Shown piece after piece: positions 35,999 to 46,799 of a stretch of DNA of 64,000 bases; positions within the stretch are counted from its first letter, which is position 1, and the number at the start of each line of letters is the position of its first letter. The notes below the pieces were generated by a model. The model was not told the origin of the DNA. It made no database searches and saw only the letters and a list, made by a program, of their open reading frames with translations. The stretch lies in the NCBI GenBank assembly GCA_949358305.1, contig OX442322.1, forward strand, positions 9,238,001 to 9,302,000, written 5' to 3'. Both the position numbers and the translations under genes were made by a program. Origin of the DNA: Strigamia acuminata. Taxonomy: Eukaryota > Arthropoda > Chilopoda > Geophilomorpha > Linotaeniidae.

Positions 35999-38900
35999 AT
36001 GGCTACAGGAGGTGGATCAAGGTCAGGATCAGGGAGAACGACGCCAACAACGGTTGAGCAACAACCGCCAGAAGAAATGGACGTGTTGGCTGGTAGATTC
36101 ACGACGATTGGAATCTCCTTGGATGCGGTTTTGAGAAGGTCTTTGACCTTAAAAGACACAGGAGAGTTGGAAGCCATAGAAATGGTCGCCGATGAAAAGA
36201 TCATGAAAATGATTAACGACCTGAACACTATGCAGCCAAAGCTGACAAGGGAGCAGTATTTAGGATATCTAAGGGAAATCGAAGAGTTAGAGACACCGAT
36301 TTCAGTTCTTAAAAGCAGAACACAGATGTCCAAGAAGCACGTGACTCATTGGTCAGCTAACCCGGCAAATGCTTCAGCGTCAATGACCAATACGTCCCAG
36401 GGTTCGATTTTGAACCAGACCTTGTCACAGTCGACAAGAAGGCATAATAATGCAAAGCTTCCTAAGTTGGAAATGCAGAAATTTAATGGAGATGTGACGA
36501 CATTCCGTCCCTTCCTAAGCAGCTTTGACTCGGCGGTCCACAGCAACCCTGATTTATCAGAAATTGAGAAGTTGCAATACTTGCAGTCGCTGTGTACAGG
36601 AGAAGCCGCCATGCTGATCTCTGCATTCCCTTTAGTGGATGGTAATTACAATTTAGCAAGAGAAGAGTTGGTCCGTTCCTATGGGGACGATGAAGCCCAG
36701 AGAGTGGCTCTGGTCAAGTCCATAAGGGACATGAGACAGGTTGCTGAGTTGCATCCGGTCAAAGCTGTCAGGACACAATTGACCAAGGTGTCCACTGCTA
36801 TCCGCTTGCTGGAACAGTTGAGCGTTCCAGTACAGACTGCTGGTCTGCTTCTGGCACCAGACGTGCTGAGAAAATTTCCACCTGCCATGGTAATGAGGTT
36901 TTACCAGCAGCAAGGAGCTAAGACCTCAAATTTAGTGACAATTTTGAATTTCTTTGCGGCTGAAGTTCAGCTCTTAGAGCAAATGGAAGACGTCATGGGA
37001 ACAGGAGGTCTCGCAACAAAGAAAGACAAGTCTGGAAGTTCCGACAAGGATAAAGATCAACGCAAGGGCACAATGTCTACATGCGCTACATCCAAAAGAG
37101 CCAAAGAGTCTTCTAGCCCAAAGCTGACCGTGGAAAGCGCAATTTGCATTTTTTGCAAAGAAGGCCATGCCAACACCTTCTGTAAAAAAGAAATGAGCGT
37201 GGCAGAGGAGTCCACCATAGCCCAACAAAACAGACTTTGCTTCAATTGCCTGCAAGAAGGACACAGAGCAATGCGATGTCAGGTTAAAACCAGCTGCAGG
37301 ACTTGCGGCGGACGACATCACTCGTCCATCTGCAGGAAATTGAATGCCCAGAGTAGAGGTGGTGTAGAGAAGCCCAAGGACGTGAGTGCAAACGTCTCCT
37401 TGGCGATCTCATCAACGCTTCAGTTGATGATATTCACAGCGGAGTTAAAAACAAAGTCTGGAGGTTCGCACACGATACGTGGCATGTTAGATCCGGGCAG
37501 CCATCGGTCCTACATTTTAAAGAGTGTAGCCGACCGGATACGGTTGAAGAGTTGTGGGTCGATCGAAGCCACCGCACAACGCCTCAATGAGGAGAAAGCT
37601 GGATCGGCGTCTTATGACGTTTATAGGATACTCCTTCAGTCTAGACACGGAGCCAGAGAGCTCAAGGTGACGGCTTTAAGTGCAAGAAGCCTACCGCATG
37701 TGTATGGGATAGCCAGCCCTGATACCATTCAGAAGGTTAAAGATTTGGGGTTCGAATTGGCTGAAGACTTACCTTCGACTGCAGGCAATGTTGATATCTT
37801 GCTTGGGGTTGATGTTTGGTGGGAAATCTGCCTTGACGGACGGAAGCGATTGGATAACCGCTTGGGTTTGGTCAATACCATTTTTGGGTGGGTGTTGTCA
37901 GGAGCCGCTGGGTCGACAGATGTCTTCTCCGAGAGCTCGCGTGACGTTTCTTGCTGCAACACCTGTGAGATTAAGACTGACCGTGACTTGGAAAAGCTTT
38001 GGAGTCTGGAGGCTGTTGGAATTACAGCAGGCGAACGCGATTCAGATTTTGTTCGAGATCGCTTTGAGAAGTCGCACAAGCGAATGGAGGATGGTCGCTA
38101 CCAGGTTTGCTTGCCCTTCAACGATAAGATTGGGGCTTTGGAGTCGAACTGGGAGTTGGCTCTGAATCAACTATCACATACGCTTAGGCGAATTGATAGT
38201 AACAGCGACCACAAGGAACGTTATAACAAAGCCATGTGGGACTACGTCAAAGAAGAGCACGCGGAAGTAGTACCTCTGGCAGAGAGATACAAGAAGACTA
38301 GCGTTTATGTTATTCCGCACCATCCAGTGATCAAGGAGGACCGGGAAACGACCAAGTTCCGTGTCGTTTTCAACGCGTCGTCGGCGAAGAAGGGGCTACC
38401 TTCGCTGAACGACTGCCTGTATCCTGGCCCCTCTTTAAATCCGGATATTGTCCCAGTTATGATCCGTTTTCGCCTTTTCTGTGTAGTGGCGATAGCAGAC
38501 ATTAAGCAGGCTTTCCTGCAAGTGCTGATTAATCCGGACCATTGCGATTTTTTGCGATTCCTTTGGGTTTCAGAAGAATACTTCCAAGAAGGATATTCTT
38601 GGCAGAATTTGTGGGATCATCTGGTCGTTTTAAGAATGATAGTCGTACCATTCGGGGTGAATTCGTCGCCATTCTTGTTGTGCGCTGTGATCCGCGCGCA
38701 AGGGCGATTGTATTTGGTGCTTTTCCCCAAAGAGGCAGATGCCCTAGACAAGGGCATCTACATGGACGACTTGACGTCCGGTGCCGATGGAACCAAAGAG
38801 ACAGTAAAACACTGTGTCAATCTACGCAGAATCCTTGACGAGGGAAAGCTGCCTCTCGTCAAGTGGGCAACATCAAAGGCAGAGGTCTTTGACGCACTCA

Positions 38901-41272
38901 AAGACAAAGATTTCCACATGCGTGCAGACAAGTTTGAAGATTTAGGCATTGTCAAAATGCTGGGCATCCTTTGGAGTGTCCAAGACGACACGCTTATGTT
39001 CAGGATCCCCACCGGTGTTGAGATCCCCCGGTCCAGGAGGGGCATTCTGTCATTATTGGCATCAGTCTTCGACCCCTTGGGGTTGATAGCTCCAGTCATT
39101 TTGAGGATGAAGATACTCTTGCAGAGTATGTGGGGTCACGACATCAGATGGGACGACATTATCTCAGAAGAGAACCGAGAGATAGTGGCCAAATGGTACG
39201 CCGATCTTCAGCGCCTCACCGAAGCCCGGGTGAAGCGTTGGATGGGGACGTACTCGGGCCAAGAGATGGACATTGACGTTTTTTGCGACGCAAGTCCACA
39301 GGCGTACGGGTGCGCAATCTACGTTCGAGCTGCGTCAGGCGCAACCCAACTGCTCTTGAGCAAAAGCAGAATTGCCCCCACCACTAAGTTGACTTTACCT
39401 CGCCTTGAGTTGACAGCAACGGTTGTTGGAGTCCGGATGGTGGAGTACATCTTAGAAGATTTCTTACCGGGTTATCCGATTGGGAAGATAAGGTATTACT
39501 CGGACTCAATGGTCGCGCTCGGGTGGTTGAAGTCTAATAAGAACAGGTGGAAGCCATATGTCTCCAACAGAGTGGCAGAAGTTCTTGAGAAGTCAAGTCC
39601 GAGTCAGTGGGCATACGTCCCGACGGATCGAAATCCGGCGGACGTATTGACACGCCCATGCGAGGCAAAGAGCCTTTTGGCCAACCGTCTCTGGTGGGAC
39701 GGGCCTGGTCAGTTGGAAGACCTCGTGGACGAACCCGAAGACGTTGACCTCCCAATGGAAGAGGCAAAGAAGGAAAAGGTAGCTTTAGTTGCGTCAGATG
39801 GAGAAGCGCATATATGCGAGGTTTTCAAGCGGTTTAGCAGTTTTAATCGCCTCGTACGAGTTTTCGCATTCATGCGGCGCTGGCTTCCTTTTTCCGCCCG
39901 CGGGAGGGACCTCGAGGTTCTCGAGATAGAAGTTGCCGAGGAAAGAGTCATCCGCTTGGCTCAGGTCTTGAGTTTTCCAGACGAAAGACAAGCCGCGATG
40001 GTGAAGGAGAAGGTGGCAAAGGGCTCCATCCTGAAAAATTTCGACATATTTCTGGATGAGAGAGATTTACTACGACTAAGGAGCCGTCTAGGGAAGTCAG
40101 AGCTTCCCTTCGACGAGACGTTTCCCATCTTGTTACACCCGGATAGTTGGGTAACAAGGCTAATCATCAAGAAGGTTCACTTGCAGCTCCTGCATGGTGA
40201 GCTGAGTGAGACGTTTTATCGGTTGAGAGACAAGTATTGGATTGTAAGAGGACGCCGAACGGTCAAGGCTGTGATCCGGAGTTGCTTGGTCTGCAAACGA
40301 GAACGGTTGGACCGCAATAACCCATCCACTGGTGACCCGCCGATGGAGCGCGTCACGCCGGCAGCCCCGTTCCAGCATACAGGAATTGACCACCTCGGTC
40401 CTCTCACAGTCAGGCATAAGGAGAAAGGAAGGAAAGTCTATATTCTATTATTTACTTGCCTAGTAACGCGAGCGATACATTTGGAAGTTTCCGAGAATCT
40501 TTCAGTGGAAAAGTTTCTTCTGGCCTTCCGTCGTTTCGGCGCAAGATTTGGGTATCCGGCGAAAGTGTTCTCCGATAACTCCAAAACTTTCGAGCGAGGA
40601 AGCCAGGAGATACAGTCGTGGGGTAAATTGCTGACCAAGGATGGGATCCGGACGTTCCTTTCGGAGAAGCGAGTGGTTTGGTCGTTCATTCCACCATTGT
40701 CACCATGGGCCGGAGGAGCCTGGGAGAGGCTTGTGCGGTCGGTGAAAGATAAATTGCGTAAGATGCTGCTGCGCAGGACCGTAGATTTGGAGACGCTACA
40801 GACGCTAGCCGCCGAGATAGGTTCCGTGCTTAACTCAAGGCCACTGTCCTACGTGCATGAGGAGGTTGACGGCGGGAGAATTCTCAGCCCTGAGAATTTC
40901 CTCACTGGAGGAATGCCCAAGTGGGTAATCAACCGTCCGCTGCACGCGATACAGAAAAAAGACCTACGGCGATTGGATAGAAAGAGACGACTTTTCATTT
41001 GGGAGTTCTGGCGGATTTGGCGCGAGAGTTACCTGAAACAACTAAGAAATTTTCATGAAGTTAAGGGCGACTCACGTTTCAAGAATCCGGAGGTCAACCA
41101 GATAGTATTGCTGGAAAAGGTCGGCTGCAATCCGTACTTCTGGCCGCTGGCACGGGTCATCGAGGTCCTACCCGGCGAAGATGGGTTTGTGCGCGTCGTG
41201 AGAGTAGTTACAGCCAATGGAAAGGAATACCGCCGCTCGGTCAAACACGTGAGGGCCTTGGAGCTGGATTAG
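35999..41272 (+). CDS. gag-pol: Element D Gag-Pol polyprotein (1757 aa)
   Basis: I chose ATG 35999; the frame is open 12 codons upstream, but only from a TTG. In order: Gag with a charged N-terminus and DUF1759 core from residue ~154 (KLPKLEMQKFNG); zinc knuckles CIFC (~382), CFNC (~414) and CRTCGGRHH (~432); aspartic protease with MLDPGSHRSY (Asp ~498); RT with VVFNASS (~788) and YMDD (921-924); RNase H with CDAS (Asp ~1097) and YSDS (Asp ~1169); integrase with an H-H-C-C zinc domain from His ~1394 to CLVC (~1429); catalytic Asp 1464, Asp 1526 and Glu 1576; and a DUF5641-like end. The product assembles particles, copies the RNA and inserts the cDNA. Gag and Pol share one frame. The protease has DPG where D[ST]G is usual. 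There is no envelope frame. Confidence 0.95.
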   Translation: MATGGGSRSGSGRTTPTTVEQQPPEEMDVLAGRFTTIGISLDAVLRRSLTLKDTGELEAIEMVADEKIMKMINDLNTMQPKLTREQYLGYLREIEELETPISVLKSRTQMSKKHVTHWSANPANASASMTNTSQGSILNQTLSQSTRRHNNAKLPKLEMQKFNGDVTTFRPFLSSFDSAVHSNPDLSEIEKLQYLQSLCTGEAAMLISAFPLVDGNYNLAREELVRSYGDDEAQRVALVKSIRDMRQVAELHPVKAVRTQLTKVSTAIRLLEQLSVPVQTAGLLLAPDVLRKFPPAMVMRFYQQQGAKTSNLVTILNFFAAEVQLLEQMEDVMGTGGLATKKDKSGSSDKDKDQRKGTMSTCATSKRAKESSSPKLTVESAICIFCKEGHANTFCKKEMSVAEESTIAQQNRLCFNCLQEGHRAMRCQVKTSCRTCGGRHHSSICRKLNAQSRGGVEKPKDVSANVSLAISSTLQLMIFTAELKTKSGGSHTIRGMLDPGSHRSYILKSVADRIRLKSCGSIEATAQRLNEEKAGSASYDVYRILLQSRHGARELKVTALSARSLPHVYGIASPDTIQKVKDLGFELAEDLPSTAGNVDILLGVDVWWEICLDGRKRLDNRLGLVNTIFGWVLSGAAGSTDVFSESSRDVSCCNTCEIKTDRDLEKLWSLEAVGITAGERDSDFVRDRFEKSHKRMEDGRYQVCLPFNDKIGALESNWELALNQLSHTLRRIDSNSDHKERYNKAMWDYVKEEHAEVVPLAERYKKTSVYVIPHHPVIKEDRETTKFRVVFNASSAKKGLPSLNDCLYPGPSLNPDIVPVMIRFRLFCVVAIADIKQAFLQVLINPDHCDFLRFLWVSEEYFQEGYSWQNLWDHLVVLRMIVVPFGVNSSPFLLCAVIRAQGRLYLVLFPKEADALDKGIYMDDLTSGADGTKETVKHCVNLRRILDEGKLPLVKWATSKAEVFDALKDKDFHMRADKFEDLGIVKMLGILWSVQDDTLMFRIPTGVEIPRSRRGILSLLASVFDPLGLIAPVILRMKILLQSMWGHDIRWDDIISEENREIVAKWYADLQRLTEARVKRWMGTYSGQEMDIDVFCDASPQAYGCAIYVRAASGATQLLLSKSRIAPTTKLTLPRLELTATVVGVRMVEYILEDFLPGYPIGKIRYYSDSMVALGWLKSNKNRWKPYVSNRVAEVLEKSSPSQWAYVPTDRNPADVLTRPCEAKSLLANRLWWDGPGQLEDLVDEPEDVDLPMEEAKKEKVALVASDGEAHICEVFKRFSSFNRLVRVFAFMRRWLPFSARGRDLEVLEIEVAEERVIRLAQVLSFPDERQAAMVKEKVAKGSILKNFDIFLDERDLLRLRSRLGKSELPFDETFPILLHPDSWVTRLIIKKVHLQLLHGELSETFYRLRDKYWIVRGRRTVKAVIRSCLVCKRERLDRNNPSTGDPPMERVTPAAPFQHTGIDHLGPLTVRHKEKGRKVYILLFTCLVTRAIHLEVSENLSVEKFLLAFRRFGARFGYPAKVFSDNSKTFERGSQEIQSWGKLLTKDGIRTFLSEKRVVWSFIPPLSPWAGGAWERLVRSVKDKLRKMLLRRTVDLETLQTLAAEIGSVLNSRPLSYVHEEVDGGRILSPENFLTGGMPKWVINRPLHAIQKKDLRRLDRKRRLFIWEFWRIWRESYLKQLRNFHEVKGDSRFKNPEVNQIVLLEKVGCNPYFWPLARVIEVLPGEDGFVRVVRVVTANGKEYRRSVKHVRALELD

Positions 41273-41324
41273 CGTGGTCGATTTGTTTGAGCCGGCTGTC
41301 TGCTTCTTTTTCGGCTGGCAGCGA
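41273..41324 (+). promoter_or_regulatory. Pyrimidine tract and GGCTGGCAGCGA box before D 3' LTR
   Basis: Between the stop and the LTR the sequence ends CTGCTTCTTTTTCGGCTGGC AGCGA. There is no purine-rich tract. This matches the ends of C, E and F. Confidence 0.6.
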
Positions 41325-42877
41325 TGTTGCGAGCAAGAACGCAACAAAAAGATCTGGAGATTTCACGTTGTTTATCTTCTGAAAGGAAGAAAAGGCTTTT
41401 TAATTTTGTTGTCAAGTTTGAATAGATTTTTAACACATATCTGACATGTCCAGTTGGTTTGCTGCTTTGTTGACACGATCCTGGAAGTTCAAGGGGGTTG
41501 CCACTTCGCCTGCCACACCTGGAATGTTTGAAAGTTGTGTTTTTAGTCTTTTGTAATTGTTTTATGTGTCTTTTTCACTTTTAGGTGTTGTTTCTAGTAT
41601 TTGTAAGTTCTCTCCCGTTTCCAGTTCACTTGCGAGGGAGATAGTCGTGCACCGGCAAGATGGCCGCCATAGCGCAAGTGAACTGGGAGACGGGAAGAAC
41701 CTGAAATAAGCACAATTGCAGTTTTAGTGCTTGTTTTGCTTGTGATTTAATTTATACTAACTTGTATTGGTGTTTAAGGAACTCCCCAGGTGTCCTGGGT
41801 CGCTGGATGAACGTTGGACATCGTTTGTGAGCGTTCGGGAGCGTCGGGCGTGAGCGCACGCCTTGCGACGCCTCTCGTGGTCGTGTGGGTCCTGCAAATG
41901 AGTTGAATTGGTCGGGTTTCAATGTCCAAGCACTGGGAAAGTTGTACTGACCGTTCTAGGACGCAGATCCATCGTTGAGAAGGCCTGTGAGTCGCTTGCG
42001 ACCTTGTTTGGCTCCATTCACGTCATTTTAGCAGTTGCATGGTCGCCATCTTGGATTTGGTGCTGCACTGGTGCCCTGTTATTATTTAGTTTGGGGTTTT
42101 AATGAAACCTGGACATAGGGAATATATACTAGTTATTGTTTGTATAAATTACCAATATTAAGAGTTATTAATCTAAGCCTTTACCTTTGTTATTGCATGG
42201 TTGTAAAGGGGTTAAAACTGTGACACGTTGCGCCCTCTGTTGGTGGTGATTGGGTTTGGGCTAAGCATTGTGTTTTGAGTGTAATTAATGTTAGTTTTAG
42301 CCTTTGAATTATCTGTTAAGTTTAAGTGAAGTGCTGTTTGCACAGGTCATAATGTTATCAAGGTGTTAGGTTAAGTTTTGCCTTTACTTATGTTAAGTTT
42401 GACATCTGTTGTAGGAATACGGAAACCTTGTTGGCACTATTGTTATTATGCAAATCTGTATTGTTTGGTCACTGATATTTATTGTAAGCAGGTGACCAGT
42501 TGTTGTGTGGTTGCTAAAGAAGCAATCAGTTGTTACTTGTTGTTAAGATTAAAAAGTTGATGTGTTTTCACTCCTGCTTTGAACATTCTTTTCTGATCTT
42601 ATTTCCTACTCAGGGAAATATGCAAATGAGTGAGTAGAAAGCTTTGCATGCTCTCCTCCTCACTGGAGGCACAAGGTTTTCCCCAGTATCCAGAGAGCTT
42701 CCTTTATCATTTTCAACTGAATGCAGTTAGGCCTGATTTCTCATGATGCAGTTAGGCCTAGAGTTTGGGCTGAGAGGTCAACTTGTTTCATCAACCACTA
42801 TACAGTCTCGGGCGGTCTCCAGAGTTTACAGACCAATTCGCCAGTATTCCTTGTGAGAGCCAAGGTTGTTTGCTACA
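41325..42877 (+). mobile_element. D 3' LTR
   Basis: 1553 bp, offset 7559 from the 5' copy throughout. The shadow frames within it are identical to those in the 5' copy. Confidence 0.93.
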
Positions 42878-44119
42878 ATTGAAGTAAAATAAACCCAGGA
42901 ATAATTTATCCAAAGAAGGAGGAAAAACATCAACTGGCTTTAATACTTAACAACTGATAACAACTGAGTTGCTTCTTTAGCAACCTACTCTAACAACAGT
43001 GCGCCTAGCAACTAAATCATAGCAACAACAAGCTACAATGCAATGATGCAACAATGGCGTAATTCAATCTGAACTAAAATAGCTTAAAACCTATGTACAT
43101 TTGTTCTTAAAACATAAATAGAATTTAGACAAAATAAAGCAATGAAACCAAGGCAAAACTCAATCTAAAATATACTTAACAATTAACAAAGCAAAAAGAA
43201 GATTAACAACCAATGGCAAGGCAGCCTACCTCAATACTCATCTCTGCACTTGTTTGTAAAGTTAAGTGAAATTAACAAATGTACAGTTAAAACACTTCTA
43301 TAAAATCACAAAGTATTAAAATAAATATTGCTACCCAGCTTGCTATGTTCTAGGAAAATCTCCCAGCAGTGCTCAAACACAAAGAGAACCGCTCCTTTCC
43401 AAAATGGCGGCCAGGCAGTTGCTAACTGCCGTGAATGAGAGCAGAAACGAGTCAAACAGACTTCCAGGGTCGACCAAGGCATGACAACAGCGCTGGGACT
43501 TCCAAACTCAGTGTGGGGACGTTGCAGGGAAGCCAAACGAGGCGTTTCCTGGTCTCTCTCTCTCCCGAACACGATCCCAATGCGCTCATGTGCACTCAAA
43601 TGCCAAGGACACCCAAAACCGTTTGTTTCTTGCTGTCCCACGTCTCCAATGAGCATCAAAACACTAAAACATCCAGCAAAGGTTAGCAACCGTCAAAACA
43701 ATATGTAAAACCTCTTTAAAACTAATAAATACACAGTTTCCTGAATCCAGTTGACCTATGCTATGGCGATTATGCTGAGAATATACACTCAGCTCATTCA
43801 CAAGTGTACTGGAACCCGAACCGAACACAAAAACGTCTCAAAAGCAAATAACAGAGGTAAACAACTAATAACAAATACTAAAACAACCACAAAACGATCA
43901 AAGACATATCCCCTGACCAATTCCAGGTGCGATCGACAACACGACAACCGCCGAGGTCTGCTCTGCATGCGACCGTCGGTCAAAACCGGCAACTGGACAT
44001 CTCAGATATGTCCCAAACTCATGGTCAAAACTATGGACTAAAATTAAAAAGATCTTCTACCATTTTCAGAGGTGAAACGCGAGTCTTCTAATCTTTTTGT
44101 TGCGTCCTTGCTCGCAACA
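42878..44119 (-). mobile_element. C 3' LTR, inner fragment
   Basis: It resumes after D with ATTGAAGTAAAATAAACCC and runs to CTTGCTCGCAACA. It matches 49870-51111. Confidence 0.9.
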
Positions 44120-46507
44120 TCGCTCCCGGCCGAAAAAGGAAGAGAGCAGCCGCCCTGAAGGAACCGCACCCAAGAAGAAAAGACCGAGCAGCTTGACTTT
44201 CACCTTGCCTATATCTTTTGGCAAGAATCCACAACGAATCATAGAACCCCTTTTCCCAAACGAAAATATATTGACTCTTCTGTTAACAATACATTAACAC
44301 GAACAGGAGCGGGTCCCTTGAGACGAGAAGACCCTAGGCATACTGCAAAATAACAGAACTCTAACTTGCAACCCGTAATACAAAGAAACGACTAACAATC
44401 ACAAAAAAAAAAGGAGCTTGTCTCTCCCATAAAGATTGACCTGCAGTCAACCTTGGGAAACTGAGACCCACAACCAAGGGGGTCAGTCAAAGACAAGACA
44501 CCACTAAACCACGAATAACCTTAAAGCTAAATTAACAAACCTACTTCTCATACACTTCCTTTAAGAGGTAGTTTGAATCCTCAGACAAAATTCGCTTCTA
44601 AAGACACCGACGCACGCAAGCACCTGAGCTCAGCCATTGATCCAATCAGGAAGCCTGCCAAAGTTGACATCAAACTGAAACGAAAATGCCGCAGAAAGCT
44701 AAAGAAAATTCCTATCTAACTAAACAAAGACAACCAATTCACCGTTGGGACACCAAGCGACCAACCTAAACAGGCGATCAACTCACGACTTGATGACAAA
44801 CAATCAGCCAAGCCATCGACCGTCCAATCAGGCGGCAACTCACCGCAAAGGTAAACTCGTGCCCAATTTCCTTTAAACTAAAATATCTTCAACTAGAAAG
44901 AACTAAACTAAACTGTGTAATGAACCAAAAAACCAATTGGAACCAATAACGCGCAATGTCAAAGAACACACCCCCAGTCTAAATACACTTGAAAAATTAA
45001 GAAAATTGTGCTCACTTTTAAAAACAGTTACCCGTTGACATTGCAGAAAACGAAACCCCTCCCTTAGTGAAATCTCCATTCAAACCTCTCTAGAACTCTC
45101 ACAACGAGAAGCGGCCACTTAAATTTAAGACAGGTAACTTCAATCGTGCCCCACCCGACTACTAGTACAAAATCTTTTCTCATTTTTTTTCTACTACAAG
45201 CAGGGCTCTGCTAAACTAACGCAAGACAAGCCAAAAATTTGAATCTAAGAGCACAACACATAATTCCCTTTTTTAACAAAAAACTAGGGGTATCCCCTGA
45301 CACCGCGAATTATCCTCAATGCTTTCTCTTCAATTCGACCTTCTCTCTGGCTAATATCTCAGCTAAACCTTCCTTTCTATCATAACCCATTTTCCTCCCG
45401 ACAGAAAAAGAAAGCTGCCACGGCGTTTAAACCACTAATGCCAGAGCCAAAAAAGCTTGGAAAAAACAACACCTGTGGATTTCTTTGTGAGAGAAAACCA
45501 CTTTTTAAAGGTAAAAACTATGAATTAACTAACCTTTGACTAACTAAGCTTTTGTTTCAGAAGACTTCCGCGAGTATCTGACACGCCACTAACCCAAACC
45601 CCATGGACGTGTGACCGTCAGACTCGTCGCAAAAAGCTCTGAACTCAAACACTAAAAAAAAAAAAAACTAATTACTAATTTCTACTATATCGTCGCCTCT
45701 ACGTCCTCCTATCGGAAGCTAGCCCAAGGGAACTCGAAATCACGACTTACTCTTTAGATCTAACCCTCGACCTTTTCTCTCAGGAACCCCAAAAAAAACA
45801 GTTGTGCACCTGTGTTCAGCCAAAACACTTGTGCTTCTGTGCTCAAAACTTTGGGTAGGAGGGGGCGTGAAAACAAGTTGCGATCCGCTCAACCTTGATC
45901 GCACATCTCCCAATGCTTGACGCATTTGACGAATTAACTGACTCAATTTCGTGCATAGGTAAAAGAAACCCGGATCCAAAGGAGGAGAAGACTTCCTTGC
46001 ACAATCTAAGTACCAAGGCAAAGCTTACTGCCTATCTCGGAGGAGCAATGGACAAGACTGAAAGTTGAACAGTGCGCAGAAGCTCAGGAGAACGTGAGCA
46101 ACAGGAATTAAAGTATGGTGATGAAGTTCACCCTCTAAAACCGATTAGCTCCTCGTGTATTGGGTCCAATAACACGAGTGTCCACCAGAGAACCAACACG
46201 CCCAAAAAACAGTTCCGTTCCATCCCCCGCGAGACCGAAACCATGCCCCGACTGACGAGGACCCTCAAGAACTTTACCCCATGCACCTTGAGTAAGTATA
46301 CGAAACTAAACCAAAAAAAACGCGTGGCTCTGCCTAAAAGAGAAAAGAATATAGAATCCCTGGCCCTTTCTCACATCAAGGTTGTTGGACTCGCACCTTG
46401 TCACTAAGGGCGAGTGTACCCTGTCCTAGAACAACCGAGAAAGTGAAAGAACTCTGCTTCTGGGCTCCTAACCTTTCACTAACCCTAATGCTTGCACAAA
46501 AGTGCTT

Positions 46508-46703
46508 GCTTAAGCCTGATAGACTAAACTATCAATCGCTTAAGAACCTCTAATTCGCTTAAGCCTGACGGACTTAACTATCATCCGCTTAAAAAACCTC
46601 TTATTCGCTTAAACCTGACGGACTGAACTATCATCCGCTTAAGACCATCTAATTGCTTAAGCCTGACTGACTTAACTATCATCCGCTTAAGACTCTCTAA
46701 ATG
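46508..46703. repeat. Minisatellite 1 in C, ~49-bp unit, four copies
   Basis: Units start at 46508, 46557, 46607 and 46655. It has one more unit than C1. Confidence 0.85.
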
Positions 46704-46713
46704 CTTTTTCTAT

Positions 46714-46799
46714 GGGTTTGTTGGGCCACCGTTAACCAACTAAAACCTTTTTCTTTGGGTTTGTTGGGCCACCGTTAACCAACTAAAACCTTTTTTCCA
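46714..46799. repeat. Minisatellite 2 in C, 43-bp unit, two copies
   Basis: Units start at 46714 and 46757. It has one fewer than C1. Each has GTTGG...CCAAC arms. Confidence 0.85.

Larger units (their letters stand above)
33766..42877 (+). mobile_element. Element D: apparently intact BEL/Pao retrotransposon, 9112 bp
   Basis: Two 1553-bp LTRs, a primer-binding site, a 680-bp leader and a single uninterrupted Gag-Pol frame of 1757 codons. The LTRs have equal length, and I saw no difference in the parts compared. It is the innermost insertion, in an LTR of C. Its codon use is more GC-rich than that of A/B. It is the only element in the window with all enzymatic motifs and no break. Confidence 0.93.

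Noticed and set aside
41273-41324. An envelope-like frame after pol in D, or in A
   Set aside because: Only about 50 bases separate the pol stop from the 3' LTR in both.
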